Shown here in pieces: positions 24,516 through 33,519 of a DNA stretch of 44,456 nt. The notes beneath the pieces were generated by a model that was not told the DNA's origin, did no database searches, and worked only from the letters and a program-made list of their open reading frames with translations. Source of the DNA: UBA2287 sp964479665 (GTDB lineage: Bacteria > Bacteroidota > Bacteroidia > Bacteroidales > Tenuifilaceae); the NCBI GenBank assembly GCA_964479665.1, contig CAYZNN010000029.1, forward strand, positions 1 through 44,456, given 5' to 3'. The position numbers and the translations under genes were made by a program. The number at the start of each line of letters is the position of its first letter. Position 1 is the stretch's first letter.

Positions 24516-25007
24516 ATGGAATTCGATGCATTGCAGCTGGTTCGTTTAGCGTCTGCACGGAGTGAGGAACACGCAATACTAGTCAAAGGGTTGAAGCGCT
24601 GCTCCGATGACGTGGTGGATAAACTTTTTAGGGATGCTCATGCCAATGCATTCAGCCAGTTCGATTGCTTAAACTGTGCCAATTGCTGCAAAACCATTAG
24701 CCCCATTGTAACATACAATGATGCGGAGCGAATGGCTAAGGCACTTCGAATTAAACCCTCGGTGCTAGTTGACCAATATCTCGAGGTTGATACCGATGGC
24801 GATTATGTATTCCGTACCTCCCCTTGTCCTTTTCTTCAGACAGACAACCTTTGCTCCCTTTACCATTCGCGCCCACGAGCTTGCCGCGAGTACCCTCACA
24901 CCGACCGAAAGAAAATGAAACAAATTCTTACGTTAACTTTAAAGAATGCATCCGTTTGTCCGGTGGTCTTCAATGTACTCGAAGCAATAAGGAAAGAGAA
25001 AGGGTAG
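24516..25007 (+). CDS. YkgJ-family cysteine cluster protein
   Basis: This 163-residue protein carries the zinc/iron-chelating cysteine cluster pattern: DCLNCANCCKT (Cys51, Cys54, Cys57, Cys58), then SPCPFLQTDNLC with Cys104 and Cys113, and RPRACREYP with Cys123. These residues probably hold an iron-sulfur cluster or a metal ion. The family's biochemical role is not established. It is cotranscribed with the DMT transporter and convergent with the diacylglycerol-kinase-like gene, with only four bases between their ends. Confidence 0.9.
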   Translation: MEFDALQLVRLASARSEEHAILVKGLKRCSDDVVDKLFRDAHANAFSQFDCLNCANCCKTISPIVTYNDAERMAKALRIKPSVLVDQYLEVDTDGDYVFRTSPCPFLQTDNLCSLYHSRPRACREYPHTDRKKMKQILTLTLKNASVCPVVFNVLEAIRKEKG

Positions 25008-25011
25008 GTTA

Positions 25012-25896
25012 TTAGGGAATAAAAATATTGATACCCAAAGGTTTTATCGAAATTTCAATTTCTTTACCCATCGTGCATGGTTCTCCATCGAAATGCACGT
25101 AACCTTCGTTTGCCCTTTCAACACCTAACGTTTTTACCCTGAAGGTTTCAACGTAGCGGCTATTGCCTATTTTCTTTCGAAAAAGTCGGAGTCCAAGGTC
25201 AACAGAAACGAATTTGGGGAAGGGAGACACAATGGTTACATCGAGAAGACCATCGGTAATGTCGGCTGTGGGGGCAATGTAGGCATTGTTACCCCATTGC
25301 GATGCATTAGCAAAAGTAATTAAAAAGGCTTCCCGTTGGGTTACATAACCGTTTAGGTTTAACTTGTATTGCTGGGGATGGTACGAAAAGAATTCGTTGA
25401 ATATGGTTTTCACATATGAAAAGAACCCTCTGCGTTCCATTTGGGCAAATTTATTTCCTATGTGCGCATCGAAACCAACACCCGAAGTGCAGAAGAAAGG
25501 GATGCTATTTATGGTTCCGTAATCGGTCATGGAAATCCGGCCATTATTAATGTTGCGTATTGCTTGCTCTGGGGTAAGGGGTATGCGCAAATGGCGTGCT
25601 AAACCATTTCCCGAACCCAAGGGTACAATGCCAAGGGTGGCCTTTGTGTCGATAAGCGCGCTGGCTACTTCATTTACTGTTCCATCGCCTCCAACCGCCA
25701 CTACTTTACTCAGGCCGCTGGTAAGAAAATCGCTGGCTAACTTATGGGCGTTACCCGGACAGCTACTGTACACAATTTCAGGCTCGAATCGTTTAGAGTC
25801 GAGGCTCTTGACAATGATGTCGGGAAGCCTCTTTTTGCTCTGGGTGCCCGAAATGGGATTTATTATGAAACCTACTGGTTCTCTTTTTTTTAGCAC
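25012..25896 (-). CDS. Diacylglycerol kinase-family lipid kinase, first copy
   Basis: This 294-residue cytoplasmic protein has a DAGK catalytic domain: IINPISGT at the N-terminus, AVGGDGTVNEV (GGDGT at 69-73), VPLGSGNGLARHL (91-103), TSGVGFDAHIG, and HFDGEP near the C-terminus. It likely phosphorylates a lipid such as diacylglycerol, feeding phosphatidic acid back into phospholipid synthesis; the substrate is inferred from the family (YegS, DgkB, BmrU types). The start codon is GTG. The early codons contain a long run of A. It is a paralogue of the gene at 31407-32378, with modest similarity in motif order. Confidence 0.9.
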   Translation of the reverse strand: MLKKREPVGFIINPISGTQSKKRLPDIIVKSLDSKRFEPEIVYSSCPGNAHKLASDFLTSGLSKVVAVGGDGTVNEVASALIDTKATLGIVPLGSGNGLARHLRIPLTPEQAIRNINNGRISMTDYGTINSIPFFCTSGVGFDAHIGNKFAQMERRGFFSYVKTIFNEFFSYHPQQYKLNLNGYVTQREAFLITFANASQWGNNAYIAPTADITDGLLDVTIVSPFPKFVSVDLGLRLFRKKIGNSRYVETFRVKTLGVERANEGYVHFDGEPCTMGKEIEISIKPLGINIFIP

Positions 25897-25921
25897 GAGA
25901 AATAGTTATAAAAACGGTGCG

Positions 25922-25929
25922 CAAATTTA
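25922..25929 (-). promoter_or_regulatory. -7 promoter box for the lipid kinase-like gene at 25012-25896
   Basis: TAAATTTG on the minus strand matches TAnnTTTG exactly and lies 25 bases before the GTG start. Confidence 0.6.
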
Positions 25930-26040
25930 ATGGAAATAAATTATTGCAACGCAAATAATTTTTAAAACGGCACTAGGAACTAAAAAGTATTCTTCATTTG
26001 CAAAGGTTTTTATTCGGCTTACAATAAACTTTTAACAATT

Positions 26041-26048
26041 TAGTTTTG
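26041..26048 (+). promoter_or_regulatory. -7 promoter box for porQ
   Basis: TAGTTTTG matches TAnnTTTG exactly. It overlaps a potential TTG start at 26046, ruling that codon out and favouring GTG 26085. Confidence 0.65.
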
Positions 26049-26084
26049 TTATTGCATCAAAACAATTTTCACAAAAAAAACGAA

Positions 26085-27134
26085 GTGTTACGTTTATTCC
26101 CATTCGTATTCCTTTTTATAACGTGGCAAGTAGCTAGTTCCCAAATTGGAGGAGGCAGCACTTATCGGTTTCTCGACTTGGCTACCCACACCCGCGTTGC
26201 TGCATTAGGAGGTAAAATTGCAGCGCTCGATGAGAGCGACCTTGGGGCTTCGTTTGTAAACCCTTCGCTTTTACGAAGCGACCTACATAACCAGTTGAGT
26301 TTATCGTACGTTAGCTACTTCGACGATATTCGCTATGGAATTGTATCGTATGCCCGAACACTGAACAAGTATGGCAATGTTGCCATTGGCCTACAGCATG
26401 TGTCGCACGGAAACTTTATTCAAGCCGATGAGACAGGAATAATTACAGGTTCTTTTTCGGGCTACGACATGGCTCTTCATTTACAATACTCTTACACCTT
26501 CGACAGTGCTTTTACTTTCGGACTAACCCTTAAACCCATATACTCGCACCTTGAGCAGTACCGGTCGTTTGGGGTAGCAGCCGACCTTGGAGCAAGTTAC
26601 CAAGGACCACATCGGTTGTTTAACGCATCGGTTGTAGTTCGCAATTTGGGAACCATGGTTACACCCTACACAGCAGACACCTATGAGCCCTTACCCTTCG
26701 AACTGGTAGCGGGAATAAGTCAAAAACTCAAGCATGCACCTTTCCGCTTTGTTATTACTTTTCAGCAAATACAAGAATTCAATCTTTATTATAAGCGCAA
26801 AAAGGAGAGTTCCTCATTTTTTGGAGATACCAATGCCGACAAGCCCTCGAGGTTTGAAGAGCTGGGTAACGAGTTTTTAAGTCACCTAATACTAGGAGTA
26901 GAATTTGTACCAGTAAAAAATTTTTACCTCAGGGGCGGTTATAATTTTCAGCGCAGAAACGAGTTGAAAATTGAGGAAAAAGCATCGACGGTTGGTTTTA
27001 GTTGGGGTATTGGTATTAAAATTAATCGGTTCCACATTTCATTCAGTCGCGCAACCTACCATTTGGCAGGAGCCTCCAGCCACTTTTCGTTGGGTACTAA
27101 TCTCGACGATTTTTTCACCCGAAGTAAACTTTAG
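26085..27134 (+). CDS. porQ: Type IX secretion system protein PorQ
   Basis: This protein of about 349 residues, predicted to be an outer-membrane beta-barrel, belongs to the PorQ family needed for T9SS cargo attachment in Porphyromonas. A signal peptide (LRLFPFVFLFITWQVASSQ) leads into GGGSTYRFLDLATHTRVAAL and GGKIAALDESDLGASFVNPS, which are characteristic of PorQ. Many short aromatic-ended strands follow, ending in SHFSLGTNLDDFF. I chose GTG 26085 because the promoter box excludes the earlier TTG and the signal peptide starts there. The gene stands upstream of cmk. Together with the PorE-like gene and the T9SS sorting domain in the pseudogene at 3361-4902, it shows the organism has or had a T9SS. 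Confidence 0.9.
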   Translation: MLRLFPFVFLFITWQVASSQIGGGSTYRFLDLATHTRVAALGGKIAALDESDLGASFVNPSLLRSDLHNQLSLSYVSYFDDIRYGIVSYARTLNKYGNVAIGLQHVSHGNFIQADETGIITGSFSGYDMALHLQYSYTFDSAFTFGLTLKPIYSHLEQYRSFGVAADLGASYQGPHRLFNASVVVRNLGTMVTPYTADTYEPLPFELVAGISQKLKHAPFRFVITFQQIQEFNLYYKRKKESSSFFGDTNADKPSRFEELGNEFLSHLILGVEFVPVKNFYLRGGYNFQRRNELKIEEKASTVGFSWGIGIKINRFHISFSRATYHLAGASSHFSLGTNLDDFFTRSKL

Positions 27135-27257
27135 TTAGTGTACTCTGGGTAAATTAAGTAGCGTACACACAAAAGAGCATTCTATTTGTCGCTTAATTTC
27201 CAAAATCGATTTTAGTTCGAGTTTTTAACAATACCCAGTAGAAATTTTTTTTAGTAG

Positions 27258-27265
27258 TACATTTG
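27258..27265 (+). promoter_or_regulatory. -7 promoter box for the cmk-ispH-priA operon
   Basis: TACATTTG matches TAnnTTTG exactly and overlaps the GTG at 27265, so that codon cannot be the cmk start. Confidence 0.65.
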
Positions 27266-27300
27266 TGTATTCATTTTTACATACACAAAACATAACTAAC

Positions 27301-28008
27301 TTGTATAATAATAACATAGTAATTGCCATCGACGGGCACTCTTCCTGTGGGAAAAGCACATTTGCCAAGCAAATTGCATTGAAACTTGGTTACATTTATA
27401 TTGATAGCGGAGCCATGTACAGGGCCATTACCCTAGCTTGCATACAGCAAAACCTAATTGCCAATGGCAAGGTTAATTTGGAGCAACTTCCCAATTTGTT
27501 GCAGCATACCGAAGTTTCGTTTATTTCAAAAACCGACTCCACAGGATGGATAACATTGCTTAATGGAACTGATGTGGAGGAGGAAATTCGAACATTAAAG
27601 GTTTCGGAGAATGTTAGTTTGGTTGCAGCCCTACCCATGGTTCGCAAAAAAATGGTTGAACAGCAGCAACAAATGGGTAAAAACAAGGGAATAGTAATGG
27701 ATGGTCGCGATATTGGAACAGTGGTATTTCCCAATGCTGAACTGAAAATTTTCATGACAGCCCAACCCGAAATTCGCGCCCAACGGCGCCTCAAAGAGAT
27801 GGAAGACAAGGGGCAAAAGGTTAGTTTCCACGAGGTGCTGGCTAACATACTGGAGCGCGACCGTATTGATCAGTCGCGCGAGGTTTCTCCTCTGAAGCAG
27901 GCTTCCGATGCCATAATTCTCGACAATTCAAACCTAACCGTTTCTCAGCAAATGGAGTGGGTAATTGAGCTAATAGAAACGAAACTGAAAGAAAACAGGA
28001 GGGTGTAG
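27301..28008 (+). CDS. cmk: Cytidylate kinase
   Basis: This enzyme of about 235 residues phosphorylates CMP and dCMP with ATP. The P-loop is IAIDGHSSCGKST (8-20). SGAMYRAITLA, VSLVAALPMVR, MDGRDIGTVVFPNA and the DRIDQSREVSPLKQA lid segment are all typical of CMP kinases. Its start is probably TTG 27301: the upstream GTG at 27265 lies inside the promoter, and family members start a few residues before the first strand and P-loop. The gene leads an operon with ispH (4-base gap) and priA (13-base gap). Confidence 0.93.
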   Translation: MYNNNIVIAIDGHSSCGKSTFAKQIALKLGYIYIDSGAMYRAITLACIQQNLIANGKVNLEQLPNLLQHTEVSFISKTDSTGWITLLNGTDVEEEIRTLKVSENVSLVAALPMVRKKMVEQQQQMGKNKGIVMDGRDIGTVVFPNAELKIFMTAQPEIRAQRRLKEMEDKGQKVSFHEVLANILERDRIDQSREVSPLKQASDAIILDNSNLTVSQQMEWVIELIETKLKENRRV

Positions 28009-28012
28009 CTTC

Positions 28013-28906
28013 ATGCAGGTAGAAATCGACAATCGGTCAGGATTTTGCTTCGGCGTGGTTAAAGCCATTGGTAGAGCCGAAGAGGAACTGAAAGCAGAGG
28101 GCTCGCTATTCTGCTTGGGCGAGATTGTTCATAACGACGAGGAGGTACGTAGGCTCACCGAAAGTGGGCTTAAAACCATATCGCACACCCAAATGGATAA
28201 AGTCGCAGGGCAAACCCTGTTGCTTCGTGCCCACGGCGAACCACCCGAAACCTACCGTAAAGCCAAAGAGTTAGGAATTAAACTCATCGACGCTTCGTGC
28301 CCGGTAGTGCTCAAGCTACAGGCAAAAGTGAAAGAGGGGTGGGAAAGAATGCAGAAAATTAATGGGCAGGTAGTTATTTACGGCAAAAAGGATCATGCCG
28401 AGGTTGTTGGACTTATGGGGCAGGTTGAAGGGCAAAGCATTTTAATTAGCAGCATTGAAGAAATTGACCGAATCGATTTTTCACGGCCCATCGAACTTTT
28501 CTCACAAACTACACAAAGCCCCGATAAATACATTCAAATTGCACATGAAATTGTAAAACGGATGGAACAGGTAAAACCTGGGAGTTCCGTACCTTTTACT
28601 TTGCATAAAAGCATATGTGGCCAAGTTGGTAATAGAAAGAAGGAATTAGCCGAGTTCGCACCCAAATTCAACGTAGTTGTTTTTGTAAGCGGAAAGAATA
28701 GCTCCAACGGTAAAATGCTATATCAAGTGTGTAAGAACATTAACCCCAACACATATTTCGTTTCATCGGCAAGCGAAGTTGAAGTCAACTGGTTTGAACC
28801 CCATTTCAACGTAGGCATTAGCGGTGCCACCTCAACACCTCAATGGCTCATGGAGCAGGTTGCCGAGCACATTAGAAACATTGGGGTTGAAATGGAAAAA
28901 AAGTGA
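28013..28906 (+). CDS. ispH: 4-Hydroxy-3-methylbut-2-enyl diphosphate reductase
   Basis: This 297-residue [4Fe-4S] enzyme performs the last step of the MEP pathway, making IPP and DMAPP. The three cluster cysteines are visible: Cys12 (RSGFCFGVVKA), Cys96 (IDASCPVVLKLQ) and Cys202 (HKSICGQVGNR). Substrate-binding histidines are in EIVHNDEEV (His40), LLRAHGEPPETY (His74) and KKDHAEVVGL (His128). SSNGKMLY and GISGATSTPQWL complete the motif set. The length is normal. It lies between cmk and priA in one operon. Confidence 0.96.
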   Translation: MQVEIDNRSGFCFGVVKAIGRAEEELKAEGSLFCLGEIVHNDEEVRRLTESGLKTISHTQMDKVAGQTLLLRAHGEPPETYRKAKELGIKLIDASCPVVLKLQAKVKEGWERMQKINGQVVIYGKKDHAEVVGLMGQVEGQSILISSIEEIDRIDFSRPIELFSQTTQSPDKYIQIAHEIVKRMEQVKPGSSVPFTLHKSICGQVGNRKKELAEFAPKFNVVVFVSGKNSSNGKMLYQVCKNINPNTYFVSSASEVEVNWFEPHFNVGISGATSTPQWLMEQVAEHIRNIGVEMEKK

Positions 28907-28919
28907 AATAGCTTTTCAT

Positions 28920-31406
28920 ATGGGCCAGCAAATGTTTGTCAATGTAGTTCTGCCACTTGCCCTACCCAGGCTTTATACCTATTCTGTTCCTGCCGAGTTT
29001 TGGGAAGAAATGGCTGTGGGCAAGCGCGTTGCTGTGCAATTTGGCAAAAAAAAGGTGTATGCAGCCATTGTACACACTGTTCATAATGTGCCCCCCGAGA
29101 ACTATGAAACCAAAAACATACTTCAAGTAATTGATAATAAGGCACTCGTTAGCCCCGTTCAGTTTCGGTTTTGGGAATGGATGGCCCAATATTACATGTG
29201 CTCATTGGGCGACGTAATGAAAGCAGCCCTTCCTTCTGGGTTAAAAATGGAAAGCGAAACGTTAGTTACTGCCAATAACGAGCTAGAGATCGACGATGTT
29301 GAACTTACTGCATCCGAAGCGTTGGTTTTTGACACCATTCGTACCAAAGGGAGCCAAACAGTTGAGCAGCTTTCGGCTACCCTGAATGTGAAAAACCCTA
29401 TTGCGGTTATTAAGTCGATGCTTGATAAGGGTATTATCTCGGTTCAGGAAGAGTTGCAATTGGCCTATAAGCCCCGCACCGAAGCCTACGTGCGATTTCA
29501 TCGGAATATAAAAACCGATGCCGATGTGAATGCGCTTTTCGAATTGCTCAAAAGGGCCGAAACCCAGCAGCGTGTCGTTATGGCGTTCCTTGCGCTTACT
29601 GTTCCGAATGGCAATACCTTTTCGGGTTGGGTAAAGCGAAAGGATTTGCTCGAGAAGGCACAGGTTTCGCCATCATCGTTGAATAGTTTGATAGAAAAAT
29701 ACGTATTTGAAGTTGAAATACAAGAGGTATCGAGGCTTAAGCATAGTAACGTGAATGAGTTTGGTAGCGTTGAGCTTTCTCCAGCCCAGCTCGTTGCCTA
29801 TAATAGTATTCAAAGCCAGCTTGGAGAGCGTGGAGTTGTGCTACTGCACGGGGTTACCTCGAGCGGTAAGACCGAAATTTATATTAAACTAATTGCTGAG
29901 CAGCTGGAACAGGGCAGGCAAGTTCTTTACATCCTGCCCGAGATTGCTTTAACAACCCAAATTATTACCCGACTCAAGAGTTTCTTTGGGAACAGGGTAG
30001 GAGTATACCACAGTAAATTCAGCGATGGCCAACGGGTTGAAATTTATAATGGATTGCTTTCTAATGGATCCAGCAGCCAATTGGCATCGTATGATGTGGT
30101 GCTGGGCGTTCGGTCGGCCATATTTTTGCCTTTCCAGCGGCTAGGGTTGGTTATAGTTGATGAGGAGCATGAAAACACTCTCAAACAATTCAATCCCGCT
30201 CCCCGTTACCATGCCCGCGACGCTGCCATTGTACTGGCATCTATGCATAGTGCTAAAGTGCTGCTGGGAACCGCAACACCATCGGTCGAAACCTACTACA
30301 ACGCCCAAACCGGAAAGTATGGATTGGTTACGCTGACAGAGCGATTTGGAAAAGTGAACCTTCCAACGATTGAAGTTGTTGATACGCTCACTGCCCGTAA
30401 GAAGAAGCTCATGAAATCAATATTTGCCCCGCAACTCATAGCGGCTATCGACCATTCGCTGCAGCGCGGAGAGCAAACCATTCTTTTTCAGAATCGTAGG
30501 GGGTATTCGCCTTATGTTGAGTGCGACGAATGTGCCTGGATTCCCCAGTGCAAGCATTGTGCGGTTACTCTTACCTATCACAAAAGGGCCAATCAGCTGG
30601 TTTGTCATTACTGTGGCTACACGGCAGCTCAGCCTTCAACCTGCTTAGCTTGCGGGAGCCCACGTTTGGCTTTTCGAGGTTTTGGTACCGAAAAGGTTGA
30701 GGATGAGTTGGGTTTACTTTTCCCAACAGTACGGGTAGGGCGCATGGATTTGGATACAACCCGCTCGCGTTCATCGTACGAAAGAATTATTGGCGAGTTC
30801 GAGGATGGGGCGCTCGACATTCTGGTGGGAACCCAAATGGTTACAAAGGGGCTCGACTTCGATAGGGTCGGTCTCGTTGGGATACTGAATGCCGATAGCA
30901 TGCTTAATTTCCCCGATTTTAGGGCATACGAGCGTAGTTTTCAGTTAATGACTCAGGTTGCGGGTCGGGCTGGTCGACGAAACCAAGAAGGGAGAGTGCT
31001 CGTTCAAACTGCCAACCCCAATCACCCTGTGGTTATGCAGGTTGTTTCAACCGATTTTGAAAACTTATTTCGAAACCAGCTGGTTGAAAGGCAGCAGTAT
31101 TTGTATCCGCCCTATTGCAGGCTCATCCGCCTTACGTTGAAGCACCGAAATGCCCAGTTGCTCGAAACGGCATCGGTAAGTTTGGGAAATAGTCTCCGGT
31201 CGTTCCTACAGCATCGGGTTTTAGGGCCCGAAGAGCCAATAATAGGGAAAATTCAGGAATTTTTTATCCGCGATATTATTGTAAAGCTGGGCCGCGATGT
31301 AAATCTATCAGCTGCTAAGGAGCATATTTCCAAGCATATTGAGAAAATGCTCGATTACAAGCCCTTCGCAGCGGTTATAGTTTCAATCGATGTGGATCCT
31401 TACTAG
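28920..31406 (+). CDS. priA: Primosomal protein N' (replication restart helicase PriA)
   Basis: This 828-residue superfamily 2 DNA helicase restarts stalled replication forks. The N-terminal DNA-binding domain opens with VNVVLPLALPRLYTYSVP. The helicase core shows Walker A GVTSSGKTEIY (about residue 313), the DEEH box (VIVDEEHENTLKQ, about 414), LLGTATPSVETYYN, and VGTQMVTKGLDFD with AGRAGR. The zinc-binding insertion has eight cysteines (CDECAWIPQC, CVVT-type CKHCAVTL, CHYCG and CLACG blocks, about 533-580). I chose ATG 28920 because the open frame starting at 28824 overlaps the end of ispH and adds residues absent from the family. The C-terminus meets the opposite-strand lipid kinase gene with no gap. 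Confidence 0.95.
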   Translation: MGQQMFVNVVLPLALPRLYTYSVPAEFWEEMAVGKRVAVQFGKKKVYAAIVHTVHNVPPENYETKNILQVIDNKALVSPVQFRFWEWMAQYYMCSLGDVMKAALPSGLKMESETLVTANNELEIDDVELTASEALVFDTIRTKGSQTVEQLSATLNVKNPIAVIKSMLDKGIISVQEELQLAYKPRTEAYVRFHRNIKTDADVNALFELLKRAETQQRVVMAFLALTVPNGNTFSGWVKRKDLLEKAQVSPSSLNSLIEKYVFEVEIQEVSRLKHSNVNEFGSVELSPAQLVAYNSIQSQLGERGVVLLHGVTSSGKTEIYIKLIAEQLEQGRQVLYILPEIALTTQIITRLKSFFGNRVGVYHSKFSDGQRVEIYNGLLSNGSSSQLASYDVVLGVRSAIFLPFQRLGLVIVDEEHENTLKQFNPAPRYHARDAAIVLASMHSAKVLLGTATPSVETYYNAQTGKYGLVTLTERFGKVNLPTIEVVDTLTARKKKLMKSIFAPQLIAAIDHSLQRGEQTILFQNRRGYSPYVECDECAWIPQCKHCAVTLTYHKRANQLVCHYCGYTAAQPSTCLACGSPRLAFRGFGTEKVEDELGLLFPTVRVGRMDLDTTRSRSSYERIIGEFEDGALDILVGTQMVTKGLDFDRVGLVGILNADSMLNFPDFRAYERSFQLMTQVAGRAGRRNQEGRVLVQTANPNHPVVMQVVSTDFENLFRNQLVERQQYLYPPYCRLIRLTLKHRNAQLLETASVSLGNSLRSFLQHRVLGPEEPIIGKIQEFFIRDIIVKLGRDVNLSAAKEHISKHIEKMLDYKPFAAVIVSIDVDPY

Positions 31407-32378
31407 CTAGTTCGAAGAAATATCCATTTCCTTAAATCCAGCACCTACAACTACCTTTATGGCCTTGGGAATTATAGAAAAGGCGAAAGGGGAGGTTCCA
31501 AGCGATTCACCATCCACTTCGAGGTTTACTGGCGGTTTCGACGAAATAACCACCTTCTTGCCCTGATGCCCCGATATTTTAGGGTGCCTTAGAATGGTTC
31601 CGTTGTAAAGCCTATAAGCATTTCGTAGCACCTCCCGACGATTTACATGGCGAATTACGGTAACATCGAATAGGCCGTCGTCGGCCAATGCATTGGGAAC
31701 CTGCATCATGCCTCCACCATTGTATCGGCCAATACCCAAAGTTATACTGAATATTTTACCACCAATTTTTTCGTTGTCAACATCAACGCTAACAATGGTG
31801 GATTTGTAGCTGAATAGGGTTTTAACCAGGCTAAAAATATAGAGCAGCTTCCCGCGACGTCCACTTTCCTTTAGCCTGTTGGTATTTTGAGCCACCTGGG
31901 CATCGAAACCAACGCCCGCAGCATTGGCAAAGAAGCGCGACTGAGGATAGCGCGATTCGAAATATTCCACTTTTCCTACATCCTGTAAAAAGCAGCGGGT
32001 GTGAATAAGCGTATCCACCTTTCCCTCGTACGAATCGGGTAGGGCATACATACGTTGCCAGTCGTTACCCGTACCCACGCCAATTACGCCTAAAATAACT
32101 TCGCTGGGAGAAACCATTTGCTGAATGAACAGACCATTCACAACTTCGTTCAGCGTACCATCGCCTCCTACAGCAATTATTCTTCTATACCCATTATTTA
32201 CTGCGCTTACGGTCAGTTCAACAGCATGATATTTTTTCTGAGTGAGTGCATAGTCGAAATTAACACCCTTATCGCTCAGGTGTTTCATAATTATTGGCCA
32301 ATCGGTGCGGCCTTTTCCGCTACCCGCTTCGGGATTTACAACGGCAAACCACTTACTATTTGTTTCCAATTTATTCAT
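31407..32378 (-). CDS. Diacylglycerol kinase-family lipid kinase, second copy
   Basis: This protein of about 323 residues belongs to the DAGK catalytic family. It carries FAVVNPEAGSGKG (11-23), IAVGGDGTLNEVVNGL (GGDGT at 71-75), VGTGNDWQRM (101-110), NAAGVGFDAQV, and LEVDGESLGTSP near the C-terminus. Lipid phosphorylation is inferred from the family; the GTGNDW variant resembles the YegS and bacterial DgkB-like branch. I chose ATG 32378 over the upstream start at 32411 because a perfect -7 box covers 32392-32399. It is a paralogue of the gene at 25012. Confidence 0.9.
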   Translation of the reverse strand: MNKLETNSKWFAVVNPEAGSGKGRTDWPIIMKHLSDKGVNFDYALTQKKYHAVELTVSAVNNGYRRIIAVGGDGTLNEVVNGLFIQQMVSPSEVILGVIGVGTGNDWQRMYALPDSYEGKVDTLIHTRCFLQDVGKVEYFESRYPQSRFFANAAGVGFDAQVAQNTNRLKESGRRGKLLYIFSLVKTLFSYKSTIVSVDVDNEKIGGKIFSITLGIGRYNGGGMMQVPNALADDGLFDVTVIRHVNRREVLRNAYRLYNGTILRHPKISGHQGKKVVISSKPPVNLEVDGESLGTSPFAFSIIPKAIKVVVGAGFKEMDISSN

Positions 32379-32391
32379 AATTTGAAGGGTG

Positions 32392-32399
32392 CAAATATA
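32392..32399 (-). promoter_or_regulatory. -7 promoter box for the lipid kinase-like gene at 31407-32378
   Basis: TATATTTG on the minus strand matches TAnnTTTG exactly, 13 bases before the ATG. The 333-base gap 32379-32711 holds this promoter and the parA promoter and no gene that I can see. Confidence 0.65.
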
Positions 32400-32670
32400 G
32401 TTAAAGAACATAGAATGTTACCAGAGTGTTAAGGGTAATTTCTTCTCTTTTCATAAATGCAACACTAGTCAACCTTTTGGTAAACAGAGACGAAATTGAT
32501 GGACTTGTATTTACACATAACAGATATTATGGTTGACCATTATTTGAAAAAAAAAGATATAATTGCTAGTTTTGCTGGCCAGCCGTTGCCTGTTAATAAC
32601 GTGTTGATAAGTTGAAATTGATTGTTCATATTCCAGAAACCAGGGGCAAGGTAGCATGGTGCATTAACAA

Positions 32671-32678
32671 TATCTTTG
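32671..32678 (+). promoter_or_regulatory. -7 promoter box for parA
   Basis: TATCTTTG matches TAnnTTTG exactly and lies 33 bases before the parA ATG. Confidence 0.65.
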
Positions 32679-32711
32679 TGCCTTTTGACAGAATTATAAA
32701 GACCAATTAAT

Positions 32712-33494
32712 ATGGGAAAAGTAATTGCATTAGCCAACCAGAAGGGCGGAGTTGGTAAAACCACAACTGCCATTAATTTAGCAGCCAGTTTGGCGGTATT
32801 AGAAAAGAAAATTCTTCTTGTGGACGCCGATCCCCAAGCCAACGCTACTTCGGGTATAGGTTTCGATTTACGTAACATTGAGAACAGCATTTACGAGTGC
32901 CTTGTTGAGGATATCGATCCCCGCAAAACCATTCTGAAGAGCGAAATCGATGGACTCGATCTTATTCCTTCCCACATCGATTTGGTTGGATCGGAAATTG
33001 AAATGCTCAATTTGCCCGAAAGGGAGAAAAGGCTTAAACGGGTAATCGATAAAATTAAGGATGATTACGATTTCATTCTTATCGATTGCTCTCCATCTTT
33101 GGGCCTTATAACCGTTAATGCCTTAACGGCTGCCGATTCGGTAATTATTCCCGTACAATGCGAATATTTTGCGCTCGAAGGGTTAGGCAAGCTCCTAAAC
33201 ACCATTAAAATAATTCAAACCCGATTGAATACACAGTTGCAAATTGAAGGATTCCTTCTTACCATGTACGATGCTCGTTTGCGATTGTCGAACCAGGTAG
33301 TTGATGAGGTAAAAAAGCACTTCCAGCAAATGGTTTTCGAAACAATTATTCAGCGTAATATAAAGTTGAGTGAAGCGCCTAGCTACGGGAAACCCGTTAT
33401 ACTCTACGATGCCGCTTCGAGCGGATCGACCAATTATATTAATTTGGCCAAGGAGTTGCTTCAGAAGAACGGAATGGTTCCAGCGCACGCATAG
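32712..33494 (+). CDS. parA: Chromosome partitioning ATPase ParA (Soj)
   Basis: This 260-residue P-loop ATPase works with ParB and parS to segregate the chromosome. The deviant Walker A is ALANQKGGVGKTTTAINLAA (7-26). LLVDADPQANATSGIGF and the FILIDCSPSLGLITVNAL Walker B region follow, with PVQCEYFALEGLG and the QRNIKLSEAPSYGKPV segment towards the end. There is no N-terminal helix-turn-helix extension, so it is the small chromosomal type. It is followed by parB after 25 bases. Confidence 0.96.
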   Translation: MGKVIALANQKGGVGKTTTAINLAASLAVLEKKILLVDADPQANATSGIGFDLRNIENSIYECLVEDIDPRKTILKSEIDGLDLIPSHIDLVGSEIEMLNLPEREKRLKRVIDKIKDDYDFILIDCSPSLGLITVNALTAADSVIIPVQCEYFALEGLGKLLNTIKIIQTRLNTQLQIEGFLLTMYDARLRLSNQVVDEVKKHFQQMVFETIIQRNIKLSEAPSYGKPVILYDAASSGSTNYINLAKELLQKNGMVPAHA

Positions 33495-33519
33495 TAGTTT
33501 AACAAATAATTTTTAGGGC

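Noticed and set aside
27150..27180. GTGTAC/GTACAC inverted repeat after porQ as a terminator
   Set aside because: The arms are only six bases, the loop is long and there is no T run.
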